Shown here: positions 1 through 7,471 of the stretch, piece by piece
Layout: each line of letters begins with the position of its first letter
Position numbering within the stretch: position 1 is the first letter of the stretch
Assembly: GCA_900322095.1 (NCBI GenBank)
Contig: ONYS01000028.1
Span: 1-50,754 of the forward strand
Direction: 5' to 3'
Source of the DNA: an uncultured Prevotella sp.
Lineage (GTDB): Bacteria > Bacteroidota > Bacteroidia > Bacteroidales > Bacteroidaceae
Length of the DNA stretch: 50,754 nt
Position numbers and translations under genes: made by a program
Notes under the pieces: model-generated
Told to the model about the DNA's origin: nothing
Seen by the model: only the letters and a program-made list of their open reading frames with translations
The model's database searches: none

Positions 1-568
1 GCGTTGGCCGGGCGGTATGCTCACCAACTTCACCACCATCCGCAAGGCCGTGAAGAAAATGACGAACATCGACCGTCTGATGAACGACGGTACTTTCTCT
101 AACCTCTCGAAGCGTGAGCTCCTGCAGATAACCCGTCAGCGTGCAAAGCTGGAGAAGAACCTCGGTTCTATCGCCGACTTGACTCGTCTGCCTTCTGCAC
201 TCTTCGTGGTCGACGTGATGAAAGAGCACATCGCCGTGAAAGAGGCTAAGCGCCTGGGCATCCCCGTGTTCGCTATCGTTGATACCAACAGCGATCCCCG
301 CGACATCGACTACGTGATTCCTGCCAACGACGACGCTAAGGACAGTGTGGAGGTGATCCTCGACGCCATCTGCGGTGCCATCGCCGAAGGTCTGGAAGAG
401 CGCAAGGTAGAGAAGGCTGATGAGAAGGCTGCTGCTGAGCAGAACGAACAGGCTCCCGAGAAGCGCCGTGGCACTCGCCGTGCACGTGAGAACGACGCAC
501 CTAAGGCCGCTGAGGCTGAGGCTCCCAAGGCTGAGAAGGCTGAGGAGCAGGCTCCTGCCGCTGAATAA
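1..568 (+). CDS. rpsB: 30S ribosomal protein S2 (5' end missing)
   Basis: C-terminal part of ribosomal protein S2, a small-subunit protein needed for S1 binding and translation initiation. The frame is open from base 2 and reads RWPGGMLTNF, the conserved segment before the S2 coiled-coil region, so the gene begins upstream of the window and the ATG at 17 is internal. Conserved S2 stretches follow (LPSALFVVDV, AKRLGIPVFAIVDTN, DYVIPANDDA). The last 50 or so residues are a low-complexity Ala/Glu/Lys tail, common in Bacteroidetes S2. tsf follows on the same strand, the usual rpsB-tsf order. Confidence 0.97.
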   Translation, partial: RWPGGMLTNFTTIRKAVKKMTNIDRLMNDGTFSNLSKRELLQITRQRAKLEKNLGSIADLTRLPSALFVVDVMKEHIAVKEAKRLGIPVFAIVDTNSDPRDIDYVIPANDDAKDSVEVILDAICGAIAEGLEERKVEKADEKAAAEQNEQAPEKRRGTRRARENDAPKAAEAEAPKAEKAEEQAPAAE

Positions 569-577
569 TCAATACAG

Positions 578-658
578 AAGGTCTTATAGGATTGCCGTGG
601 AAGCCTCCATCCCCCTCTCGGGGCTGTGCTTGCTGTGCGTGGTCCCATAAGACCTTTT
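578..658 (+). terminator. Hairpin between rpsB and tsf (terminator or attenuator)
   Basis: AAGGTCTTATAGG near 578-590 pairs with CCCATAAGACCTT near 644-656 and is followed by TTTTTC. The roughly 53-nt loop holds further G/C-rich segments. The arrangement resembles a rho-independent terminator with a long loop, placed inside an operon, so partial termination or RNA processing between rpsB and tsf is plausible. The function is inferred. Confidence 0.6.
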
Positions 659-712
659 TCAATTTTAACTGTATCACATTAAGAACAACTAATCAAACAA
701 GGAAAAAATATT

Positions 713-1711
713 ATGGCTGTTTCTATTGAAGACATCAAGAAACTCCGCGCCATGACTGGCGCTGGTTTGGCTGACGTTAAGAAGGCACTCACTGAGGCTG
801 AGGGCGACTTTGACAAGGCTAAGGAATTGCTCCGCGAGCGTGGACTGGCTATCGCTGCCAAGCGTTCTGACCGTGAGACTTCCAACGGCTGCGTACTCGT
901 GAAGAAGGATGGCAACTTCGCCGCTATGGTAGCCGTGAAGTGCGAGACCGACTTCGTTGCTGCAGGTAAGGATTTCATCGCTATGGTACAGGAAATCCTC
1001 GACGCTGCTGTTGCTGCTCGCTGCAAGAGCCTCGACGAGGTGAAGGCACTGAAGCTCGCCAATGGCGACGATGCCGCTACGGCTGTTCAGCACCGTTCGG
1101 GTATCACCGGTGAGAAGATGGAGCTCGACGGCTACAACTATCTTGAGGGTGAGAACCTCTACGTCTACGACCACATGGGCCGCCACACTCTGGCAACCAT
1201 CGTAGAGCTGAGCGAGAACAATGAGGACGCTGGTCACAAGGTGGCTATGCAGGTGGCAGCCATGAAACCTATCGCACTCGACGAGGCTTCTGTTCCCCAG
1301 AGCGTGAAGGACGAGGAGCTGAAGGTGGCTATCCAGAAGACCAAGGAAGAGCTCATCGAGAAGAACCTCAACAACCTGCTCAAGAAGGCTGGCATCAACC
1401 CCAACCTCGTAGACTCTCCCGAGCACATCGAGAGCAACCAGGCTAAGGGCTGGCTCACCGCTGAGGACGCTGAGAAGGCTAAGAAGATTATTGCTGAGAA
1501 CAGCAACGAGGAGGCCGCTCACATCAAGGAGCAGATGGTTCAGGGCATCGCCCGTGGCCGTATGGGCAAGTTCTACAAGGAGAACTGCCTCGTAGACCAG
1601 GAATTCCAGTTCGCTGACGAAGGCAAGGTGTCTGTCCAGGACTGGCTGAAGCAGCAGAGCAAGGACCTGAAGGTTCTGGCTTATCGCCGCTATACTCTGG
1701 CCGCTGAGTAA
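713..1711 (+). CDS. tsf: Translation elongation factor Ts
   Basis: EF-Ts, the guanine-nucleotide exchange factor that recycles EF-Tu-GDP in the cytoplasm. At 332 aa it has the longer form usual in Bacteroidetes. The N-terminal UBA-like domain (IKKLRAMTGAGLADVKKAL, residues about 8-26) is followed by the EF-Tu contact motif CETDFVA at about residues 79-85, then the core and C-terminal module (MGKFYKENCLVDQ). ATG at 713 follows an A-rich stretch. It lies 144 nt after rpsB, with a hairpin between them, and a strong terminator follows it. Confidence 0.98.
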   Translation: MAVSIEDIKKLRAMTGAGLADVKKALTEAEGDFDKAKELLRERGLAIAAKRSDRETSNGCVLVKKDGNFAAMVAVKCETDFVAAGKDFIAMVQEILDAAVAARCKSLDEVKALKLANGDDAATAVQHRSGITGEKMELDGYNYLEGENLYVYDHMGRHTLATIVELSENNEDAGHKVAMQVAAMKPIALDEASVPQSVKDEELKVAIQKTKEELIEKNLNNLLKKAGINPNLVDSPEHIESNQAKGWLTAEDAEKAKKIIAENSNEEAAHIKEQMVQGIARGRMGKFYKENCLVDQEFQFADEGKVSVQDWLKQQSKDLKVLAYRRYTLAAE

Positions 1712-1753
1712 TCCATTCACAGCATTTATTTCAGTAAGTCAAAATAATCGCTT

Positions 1754-1792
1754 GGGCTGCTTTCTCCGTTTTGGAGAGAGCGGCCCTTTTTT
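1754..1792 (+). terminator. Rho-independent terminator of tsf
   Basis: GGGCTGCTTTCTCC (1754-1767) pairs with GGAGAGAGCGGCCC (1773-1786) with two G-U type positions, and a run of six T follows. Confidence 0.9.
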
Positions 1793-1818
1793 AATTCATA
1801 ATTCACAATTCATAATTT
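1793..1818. repeat. AATTCAT heptamer repeat after the tsf terminator
   Basis: Three to four head-to-tail copies of AATTCAT (one reads AATTCAC) begin directly at the T-run of the terminator. The same 7-bp repeat recurs at 24986, 44855, 47663 and 49078 in this window. Confidence 0.8.
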
Positions 1819-2073
1819 TGGCTGGCGCGGGGCTTTTCATTATAGCGGATTGAAACTCAAAAGAAATTTATGAACCCATTAGTGACTCATTCATGGCATT
1901 CGTGTAAAGAAATCTTAAATTACAGTTGATGTTCATGGAACGTCGGTAGGAGGGCCGTCATTCCTGACGGCCAAGAAAGAAGAGGTAGTTCCACCCAACA
2001 GCTAGACCCACCCCCAACCCCTCCCTACAAAGGGAGGGAAGAACCAAGCGGTGCGTACTCTCAGTAACCCCAG

Positions 2074-2183
2074 TCTGGGCTGGTTAGCTAGCCCTGTCTT
2101 ACTCCCTTTGGAATAGTAAGAGCGTCGTCATTCCTGACGGCGAGGATTTGCTGTAGGAGCGGCGGCATTCCTGCCGCCGAAGG
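2074..2183. repeat. 110-bp direct repeat, copy 1
   Basis: Positions 2074-2183 match 2379-2488 with two mismatches by eye. Each copy contains two TTCC-loop hairpins. A partial, more diverged relative is seen at about 36868-36948. Confidence 0.85.
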
Positions 2184-2378
2184 GTTTACTTTTGATACGC
2201 ATACGGTCTTTCTTTCTTGGCCGTCAAGAATGACGACCCTCCTACAACTAAGACCTATTTGCGCACTACGTGCTGGTGTGCCACCTTCGGGGCACGGAGT
2301 CTAGATAGAGAAGCGTATCTCTATCCCCAGTCTGCGCTCCTGACGTCGCTTGACTGGGGTTACTGAGAGTCAGCCCAT

Positions 2379-2488
2379 TCTGGGCTGGTTATCTAGTCCT
2401 GTCTTACTCCCTTTGGAATAGTAAGAGCGTCGTCATTCCTGACGGCGAGGATTTGCTGTAGGAGCGGCGGCATTCCTGCCGCCGAAGG
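2379..2488. repeat. 110-bp direct repeat, copy 2
   Basis: Second copy, offset by 305 bp from 2074-2183. The intervening sequence also carries hairpin fragments, so the region looks like a nested or recombined repeat cluster. Confidence 0.85.
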
Positions 2489-2646
2489 ATTTGCCATAGA
2501 TTTGCAATCGGGGTACTTTCTTGGTCGTCTGGAATGACGACCCTCCTACGAACGCTCTGATGCTGTGCCTGGAAGGCACTACCAGTTCACTTCCGAAACT
2601 TGGTTCAACTTACTCCCGTTCTAAACAATTGCCGCATTTTTCATAC

Positions 2647-2838
2647 CATAAAATCGAGACAATATTGCTATGATAATGATGGGCGGCACGTGGCAATCAC
2701 AAGGGCGGCACGTGGTAGCAATGAGGTTATCACGTGGCAGCAAACATTAAACGCCTGGTTTTAAGCTATAAAATCCTATAAATCTATGGAAAGCAAGTAA
2801 GACATTCAACCATTGAAGAATGCTAGTGGAGAAGGCGG
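2647..2838. repeat. CACGTG-array element, copy 1 (3 units of 22 bp)
   Basis: CACGTG cores start at 2687, 2709 and 2731, exactly 22 bp apart, inside imperfect palindromes. Sequence on both sides (from about 2647 and up to about 2838) aligns by eye with that around the array at 44.7 kb, which has five cores. The two elements measure 192 and 237 bp, and the 45-bp difference is close to two 22-bp units. The right end contains a short open stretch ending at a TAA near 2885 that may be the remnant of a gene. Confidence 0.8.
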
Positions 2839-2875
2839 TAATCGTGAATACGATGTATTCGTGGGCTTCAACCCG

Positions 2876-2911
2876 ATAAAAAATTAAGCACACAGCTTTT
2901 GCCGCGTGCTT
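2876..2911 (-). terminator. Terminator of the ABC efflux operon
   Basis: On the minus strand AAGCACGCGGC, loop AAAA, GCTGTGTGCTT form an 11-bp stem (with G-T pairs) followed by AATTTTTT. It lies 34 bp after the stop of the adaptor gene. Confidence 0.85.
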
Positions 2912-2944
2912 ATGTGCTTATATGCTATAGTTGCTGGATGATTG

Positions 2945-4066
2945 TTATTCCTCTGATTGGTCGCTGTCGGCGACAATCTTCGGACCACGCACCTTGTCGT
3001 TGAGCGAGAGGCCCTTCTTTATTTCGATATTGATACCGTCGCTCAGGCCCGTTACCACCTGTCGGCGCTCATAAGTCTTCTTCTTGTCCGTACCCTTGAC
3101 GAGGTATACATAAGTCTTGTTGCCTTCAAACTCAACAGCGCTTTCGGGAATGGCAATCACGTGTTTGGCCTGGGCCAACACGATTTCGGCATTGGCGCTG
3201 TATCCGCTACGGATGTTGCTTCCTCCAGCCGGCACCTTCACGGCAGCCTTTATCTCAAACTGATTGGCGCCATTGCTCTCTGTGGCTTTCGGCGAGATGT
3301 ACTCCAGCGAGGCATTGAAGTGCAGGTTCTGCAGGGCACCAATTGTAATCTTCATCGGCATTCCCGTAACAAGCTGGCCGACGTCGGTCTCATCGATGTT
3401 GCCCCGGAAGATGAGGTCGTTCATGTTGGCCACGGTGGCGATGGTCGTACCGTCGTTGAAGGTATTGGAATTGATGACGGTATTGCCCACCTTCACAGGT
3501 ATGTCGAGTATCAGTCCGCTGATGGTGGAGCGGATGAGCGTTGACGAGAGGTTGGCATTGCCCTTGTTGACGCCGTCGCGCACCACTTCGAGGTTGTCCT
3601 GAGCCGCGCGTATCTCCTCCTTGGCGTCGAGCCAGGCCTTGCGCTTCTGGTCGAATTCGTCGCCTGAGACGAGTCCCTTGTCGTAGAGCGTCTTCATGCG
3701 CTGGTAGTCGATGGTGGCCTGTTTGACGGCAATCTCCGCCGAACGGACGCGCGCCTGTGCCGAGGAGAGCTGTCCCATGTCGGGAATCACCTTCACGCGG
3801 GCAATCACCTCACCGGCCTGTATCATTTGTCCGGCTTCCTTCTCGATGCTGGTAATGATGCCGCTGATCTGCGGTTTGATGTTCACCTCGTTGCGTGGCT
3901 CTATCTTTCCCGTGACGATGGTGGTCTTGCGGAGGTCCATGTACTTGGGCGTAAACTCGTTGTAGGCCGTTTCCTTCGGCTGCGACTGAATCCAAAGAAA
4001 GACGAACGTGCCGATGAATATCAAGGCAACGATTCCGGCAATGATGAACTTGATGTATTTCTTCAT
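2945..4066 (-). CDS. MacA-like periplasmic adaptor of an ABC efflux pump
   Basis: Membrane-fusion protein (HlyD/MacA type, 373 aa) that would link the inner-membrane ABC permeases encoded upstream to an outer-membrane channel. Seen: an N-terminal membrane anchor (residues about 6-28), a lipoyl/barrel-sandwich half (VNIKPQISGIITSI, about 63-76), a helical hairpin at about 100-170 (SSAQARVRSAEIAVKQAT, YDKGLVSGDEFDQ), the second lipoyl half (STISGLILDIPVKVGNTV) and beta-barrel domains. It is the last gene of a minus-strand operon, 104 nt after the permease. No TolC-like gene is present in the window, so the outer-membrane partner must lie elsewhere. The exported substrate is unknown. Confidence 0.93.
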   Translation of the reverse strand: MKKYIKFIIAGIVALIFIGTFVFLWIQSQPKETAYNEFTPKYMDLRKTTIVTGKIEPRNEVNIKPQISGIITSIEKEAGQMIQAGEVIARVKVIPDMGQLSSAQARVRSAEIAVKQATIDYQRMKTLYDKGLVSGDEFDQKRKAWLDAKEEIRAAQDNLEVVRDGVNKGNANLSSTLIRSTISGLILDIPVKVGNTVINSNTFNDGTTIATVANMNDLIFRGNIDETDVGQLVTGMPMKITIGALQNLHFNASLEYISPKATESNGANQFEIKAAVKVPAGGSNIRSGYSANAEIVLAQAKHVIAIPESAVEFEGNKTYVYLVKGTDKKKTYERRQVVTGLSDGINIEIKKGLSLNDKVRGPKIVADSDQSEE

Positions 4067-4102
4067 AATGGGTTGAGATTTTCTTGTCTTGGGGGGTGGG
4101 TT

Positions 4103-4154
4103 ATGGGGTGAATGGGGTGGATGGGGGATTATGGGGGAGATGGGGTGAATGGGG
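4103..4154. repeat. ATGGGG 9-bp-period array
   Basis: ATGGGG occurs at 4103, 4112, 4121, 4131, 4140 and 4149, spaced 9, 9, 10, 9 and 9 bp with three variable bases between copies. It fills the gap between the permease and adaptor genes. CCCCAT arrays at 15.27 and 21.45 kb are the same motif on the other strand. Confidence 0.8.
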
Positions 4155-4170
4155 GCTGAAAGAGACTACG

Positions 4171-5415
4171 CTATTCGTCTCTCATGGCGTCGACGGGCTT
4201 GATGCTCATGGCGCGGAAGGCGGGGGCAAGGCCGGCCAATACGCCCAGCACGCTGAGCAAGGCTACGGCAGCGATGGCTGTCCAGAATCCTATCTGATAG
4301 TGGGCGGTGACGATGCCGTTGCTCGTGTTGGCGAGCTGAAGCATCTGCAGGATGAGAACGGCAAAGAGAATGCCGCTCATTCCCGCCACACTGGTGAGCA
4401 GAATGCTCTCAGAGATAATCTGCCCGAGGATGTTGTGGGGCGTAGCGCCGATGGCGCGGCGTATGCCAATTTCCGTTGTCCGCTCGCGCACCGTCACCAT
4501 CATGATGTTGCTCACGCCGATGGCGCCGGCCAGCAGCGTGCCGATGCCCACGAGCCATACGAGGAAGTTGACGCCGCTGAACAGACTGTCCATCATGCCG
4601 AAGAGCACCTCCGTGTTGAACACCATCACGCCACGCTCGTCGGTGGGATCGACGTCGTGGGCGCGTGCGATGACCGCTCTGATGCGCTTCGTCAGCGAAC
4701 TCATCTTCACGCCCGGTTTGCCCGTCATGGCAATCAGGTGTACGTCCTCACCTAGGTTGTAGGTCTGCTGCATCAACGTCAGCGGCACGTAGAGCGTTTC
4801 GTCGGCCCGTCCGCCAATGTTCATGTTGCCCGCGCTCACGTTGACGCCCACCACCTCATAGTAAGTGGAGTCTATGCGGATGAGCTTGCCGCAGGGGTCG
4901 CCGCCCGTGGGGAAGAGCGATGAGTAGATTTTCTTTCCAATCACGCACACCTTGCGGCGCTGCACCTCGTCCATCGTGTTGAGGAACCGTCCGTAGCTGA
5001 TGGCGGGTTCCTCCACCTTGGCGTAGTCGGCCTTGACGCCTTTCACGCTGCCCTGCGTCTTTCTGTCGCCGAAGACCACAGTCGCAGTTCCCGAGAAGGT
5101 GATGGGCGTGACGATATTCAGTTCCGACACATTCTCCTTCAGTCGTTCCACGTCGCGCGTGTTCATGCTCCACACGCGGCCTTTCCTGTATCCGTGATAA
5201 GGTTTGGTAGTATTCTGCGCCCACACCGTTGCCGAGTTGGTGGCAAATCCCTCGAAGTTGCGCGCCAGCGTGTCTTCCAGTCCGTTGCCGCCTCCCATCA
5301 GGGCCACGAGCATGAAGATGCCCCAGAAGACGCCGAATCCGGTGAGAAACGTGCGTCCCTTGTTGCGGGTCAGCGTGTCGAGGATTTCCTTGTATGTGTC
5401 GATGTCGATTCTCAT
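4171..5415 (-). CDS. MacB-like ABC transporter permease 1
   Basis: Inner-membrane permease of the MacB/FtsX type without a fused ATPase, 414 aa. Plan: N-terminal membrane helix (FLTGFGVFWGIFMLVALMGG, about 23-42), a long periplasmic MacB_PCD domain, then three C-terminal helices. The stretch IMMVTVRERTTEIGIRRAIG typical of this family precedes the last two helices. The start at 5415 lies 4 nt after the stop of the preceding permease, so translation is probably coupled. The two permeases resemble each other in layout and likely form a heterodimer. Such pumps in Bacteroidetes export diverse compounds; no substrate can be named. Confidence 0.93.
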   Translation of the reverse strand: MRIDIDTYKEILDTLTRNKGRTFLTGFGVFWGIFMLVALMGGGNGLEDTLARNFEGFATNSATVWAQNTTKPYHGYRKGRVWSMNTRDVERLKENVSELNIVTPITFSGTATVVFGDRKTQGSVKGVKADYAKVEEPAISYGRFLNTMDEVQRRKVCVIGKKIYSSLFPTGGDPCGKLIRIDSTYYEVVGVNVSAGNMNIGGRADETLYVPLTLMQQTYNLGEDVHLIAMTGKPGVKMSSLTKRIRAVIARAHDVDPTDERGVMVFNTEVLFGMMDSLFSGVNFLVWLVGIGTLLAGAIGVSNIMMVTVRERTTEIGIRRAIGATPHNILGQIISESILLTSVAGMSGILFAVLILQMLQLANTSNGIVTAHYQIGFWTAIAAVALLSVLGVLAGLAPAFRAMSIKPVDAMRDE

Positions 5416-5419
5416 GTTG

Positions 5420-6679
5420 CTATTCTGCTCTAAGTGCTTCGATGGGACGTACGTGGGCGGCCCGTCGTGCGGGGATGAGTCCGGCGAGGGTTCCGGCCAC
5501 CACCATCACGAGCAGCGCTTCGAAACAAACGTCGAAGCCCACTGTTGGGTGGAGGAATATCGTCATCTGGAACAGTCCCGTGTCGGTCTGCATGTGACCG
5601 GTGGTGATGTCCATATACTGATTGGCCGCGATTCCGGCCAGCATTCCGATGAAGCCGAACAGCGTGGTGATGATGATGCTCTCGATGATGATGAGCCGCA
5701 GAATGCTGGAAGGCTTGGCGCCGATGGCCTTGCGGATGCCAAACTCGCGTGTGCGCTCCTTCACCGAGATGAGCATGATGTTGCTCACGCCGACAATGCC
5801 CGAGAGCAACGTGAACAGACCGACAATCCACAAGGCCGTGCGGATGATGCTGATGCCCGTGTTCATCTGCATGTTCTGCGTGAAGCGGTTCCATATCCAC
5901 ACAGCGTTGTCGTCGTCGGGCGCGGCCTCGTGCTGCGTGTTGAGCGTGGCCTTATAGCGTTTCTCGAAGTTGTCGTTGGCTTCCTGCGATTTTAGTCCAT
6001 GGAAGGAGAACATGATGTTGCCCACTTTGTCGCCGCTGCTGTAGACCGTGCGGAAGGTGGAGAAAGGAATGTAGGCGTCGTTGCCCATCTCGCTCTGGTC
6101 GTTCTTGTAGACACCAACGATGGTGAAGCCGAGGTCGCTGATTTTTACCACCTGTCCCACGACGTCGGTGCTCTGGTGGGGCGACAGCTCACGTGCGCTC
6201 TGGTCGCTCACGACGACCACCTTGCGCCGCTGCTGCATGTCGATGTTGTTGATGAACCGGCCGGATATCATCTCGCGCTTGTTGATTTGGGCCGCGTTGG
6301 GATAGACGCCGAGGATGGAACTGCTGACATAGTTCTCGCCGAGCGTGATGACCGCCGAGTCGTTGTGGATTTCGGCGCCCACCTCGTCAACGTTTGCGTT
6401 GAACGAATGGTCGGTTATGGCCATGTCTTTATCGTTCAGCTCTATGGGCCGTCCCTCCTTCAGTCCGTTATAGCCTTTGGAGGTGAATCCGCCAAACACC
6501 ATCATCGAGTTGGAGAGAAAGTTGTCGCTGTTGCTCGTCAGCGCATTGATGAGGCCATTGCCCGAGCCCAGCAGGAAGATGAGCATGAAGATGCCCCACG
6601 CCACGGAGAATCCCGTGAGCGCGGTGCGTAGCTTGTTGCGGCGGGCGGTGGCCCATATTTCGGTGATGATGTCTCTCAT
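5420..6679 (-). CDS. MacB-like ABC transporter permease 2
   Basis: Second FtsX/MacB-type permease, 419 aa. N-terminal helix TALTGFSVAWGIFMLIFLLG (about 19-38), MacB_PCD periplasmic domain, then three C-terminal helices with the family segment NIMLISVKERTREFGIRKAI. Its ATG overlaps the stop of the upstream ATPase gene by 4 nt, and its stop lies 4 nt before the next permease, showing a tightly packed operon. It would pair with permease 1 and be driven by the separate ATPase. Confidence 0.93.
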   Translation of the reverse strand: MRDIITEIWATARRNKLRTALTGFSVAWGIFMLIFLLGSGNGLINALTSNSDNFLSNSMMVFGGFTSKGYNGLKEGRPIELNDKDMAITDHSFNANVDEVGAEIHNDSAVITLGENYVSSSILGVYPNAAQINKREMISGRFINNIDMQQRRKVVVVSDQSARELSPHQSTDVVGQVVKISDLGFTIVGVYKNDQSEMGNDAYIPFSTFRTVYSSGDKVGNIMFSFHGLKSQEANDNFEKRYKATLNTQHEAAPDDDNAVWIWNRFTQNMQMNTGISIIRTALWIVGLFTLLSGIVGVSNIMLISVKERTREFGIRKAIGAKPSSILRLIIIESIIITTLFGFIGMLAGIAANQYMDITTGHMQTDTGLFQMTIFLHPTVGFDVCFEALLVMVVAGTLAGLIPARRAAHVRPIEALRAE

Positions 6680-7401
6680 TTCATGATGCCGTTGATGCCG
6701 AACGGACTGGCCTTGTGGTCTTTGTTCTCTTCAATCTTGCCGATGATGCCGTCCTTGATGTGGATAATCTTGTTGGTTTCGTTGGCCACACCGCTCTCGT
6801 GGGTCACGACGATGATGGTCTTGCCCTGCTCCTGATTGAGTTGCTTGAGCAGTTCCATCACCTCCACCGAAGTCTTGGAGTCCAGGGCTCCCGTGGGCTC
6901 GTCGGCCAGGATGAGTCGCGGCTGGGCAATGAGTGCACGGGCAATGGCCACGCGCTGCTTCTGTCCGCCGCTCATCTCGTTGGGATAATGCTCGGCCCAG
7001 GGCGCGAGGTCGAGCCGCTCGAGGTATTCCATGGCCAGGGCACGGCGCTTCTTGCGGCTCACGCCCTGATAGAACAGCGGCAGCTCCACGTTCTCCACCG
7101 CGGTCTTGAAGCTGATGAGATTGAAACTCTGAAAGATGAATCCAATCAGCCGGTTGCGGTATTCGGCAGCTTTGGTCTCCGAGAGATTGCGGATGAGCTT
7201 TCCGTCGATGCGGTATTCGCCGCTGTCGTAGTTGTCGAGAATGCCGAGGATGTTGAGCAGCGTGGACTTGCCCGAACCCGACGCGCCCATGATGGATACG
7301 AATTCGCCTTCCTCGATGCTCAGGTTGATGCCTTTCAATACGTGGAGAGGCTGGGCGCCGAAGTAGGTCTTGTTGATGTCTTTCAGTTCTATCATGCTCA
7401 T
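6676..7401 (-). CDS. MacB/LolD-type ABC transporter ATPase
   Basis: ATP-binding subunit of the efflux system, 241 aa from the chosen ATG at 7401 (MSMIELKD; 7395 is an alternative). The frame is open further upstream to 7503, but those residues are not family-like. Walker A GASGSGKST at about 39-47, signature MSGGQKQRVAIARAL, Walker B LILADEPTGALD, and the switch region VVTHE are all intact. The end overlaps permease 2 by 4 nt. It lies 70 nt after the thioredoxin-TonB gene and is probably cotranscribed with it. Confidence 0.95.
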   Translation of the reverse strand: MSMIELKDINKTYFGAQPLHVLKGINLSIEEGEFVSIMGASGSGKSTLLNILGILDNYDSGEYRIDGKLIRNLSETKAAEYRNRLIGFIFQSFNLISFKTAVENVELPLFYQGVSRKKRRALAMEYLERLDLAPWAEHYPNEMSGGQKQRVAIARALIAQPRLILADEPTGALDSKTSVEVMELLKQLNQEQGKTIIVVTHESGVANETNKIIHIKDGIIGKIEENKDHKASPFGINGIMK

Positions 7402-7471
7402 AGTGAGGCCGATGTTTGATGGGTGGTCCGCTTGACGTGGCGGGATATACTTTCTCTCTCTAAACGAACGA

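Larger units (their letters stand above)
1940..2555. repeat. Cluster of dispersed hairpin repeats in a non-coding gap
   Basis: The gap from 1793 to 2875 shows no convincing gene. It holds hairpins with the plan stem-CA-TTCC-TG-stem: 1953-1972 (GGCCGTCA/TGACGGCC), 2123-2142, 2161-2178 (GGCGGC/GCCGCC), 2428-2447 and 2466-2483, plus inverted copies at 2219-2245 and 2521-2549. These are often preceded by GTAGGAG or followed by CAAGAAAG. A G/C hairpin repeat (CCCCTCCCTACAAAGGGAGG-like) lies at 2009-2040. Related copies occur at 36.9-37.1, 40.1-40.3 and 45.0 kb. Confidence 0.8.

Noticed and set aside
689..1720. 343-codon minus-strand frame opposite tsf
   Set aside because: Antisense of EF-Ts with no recognisable domain or promoter; GC-rich codon usage leaves the opposite frame open.
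2780..2887. Gene ending DVFVGFNPIKN upstream of the efflux terminator
   Set aside because: Only about 30 codons after an in-frame stop, without a start or promoter. Treated as a possible remnant inside the CACGTG element and not as a gene.
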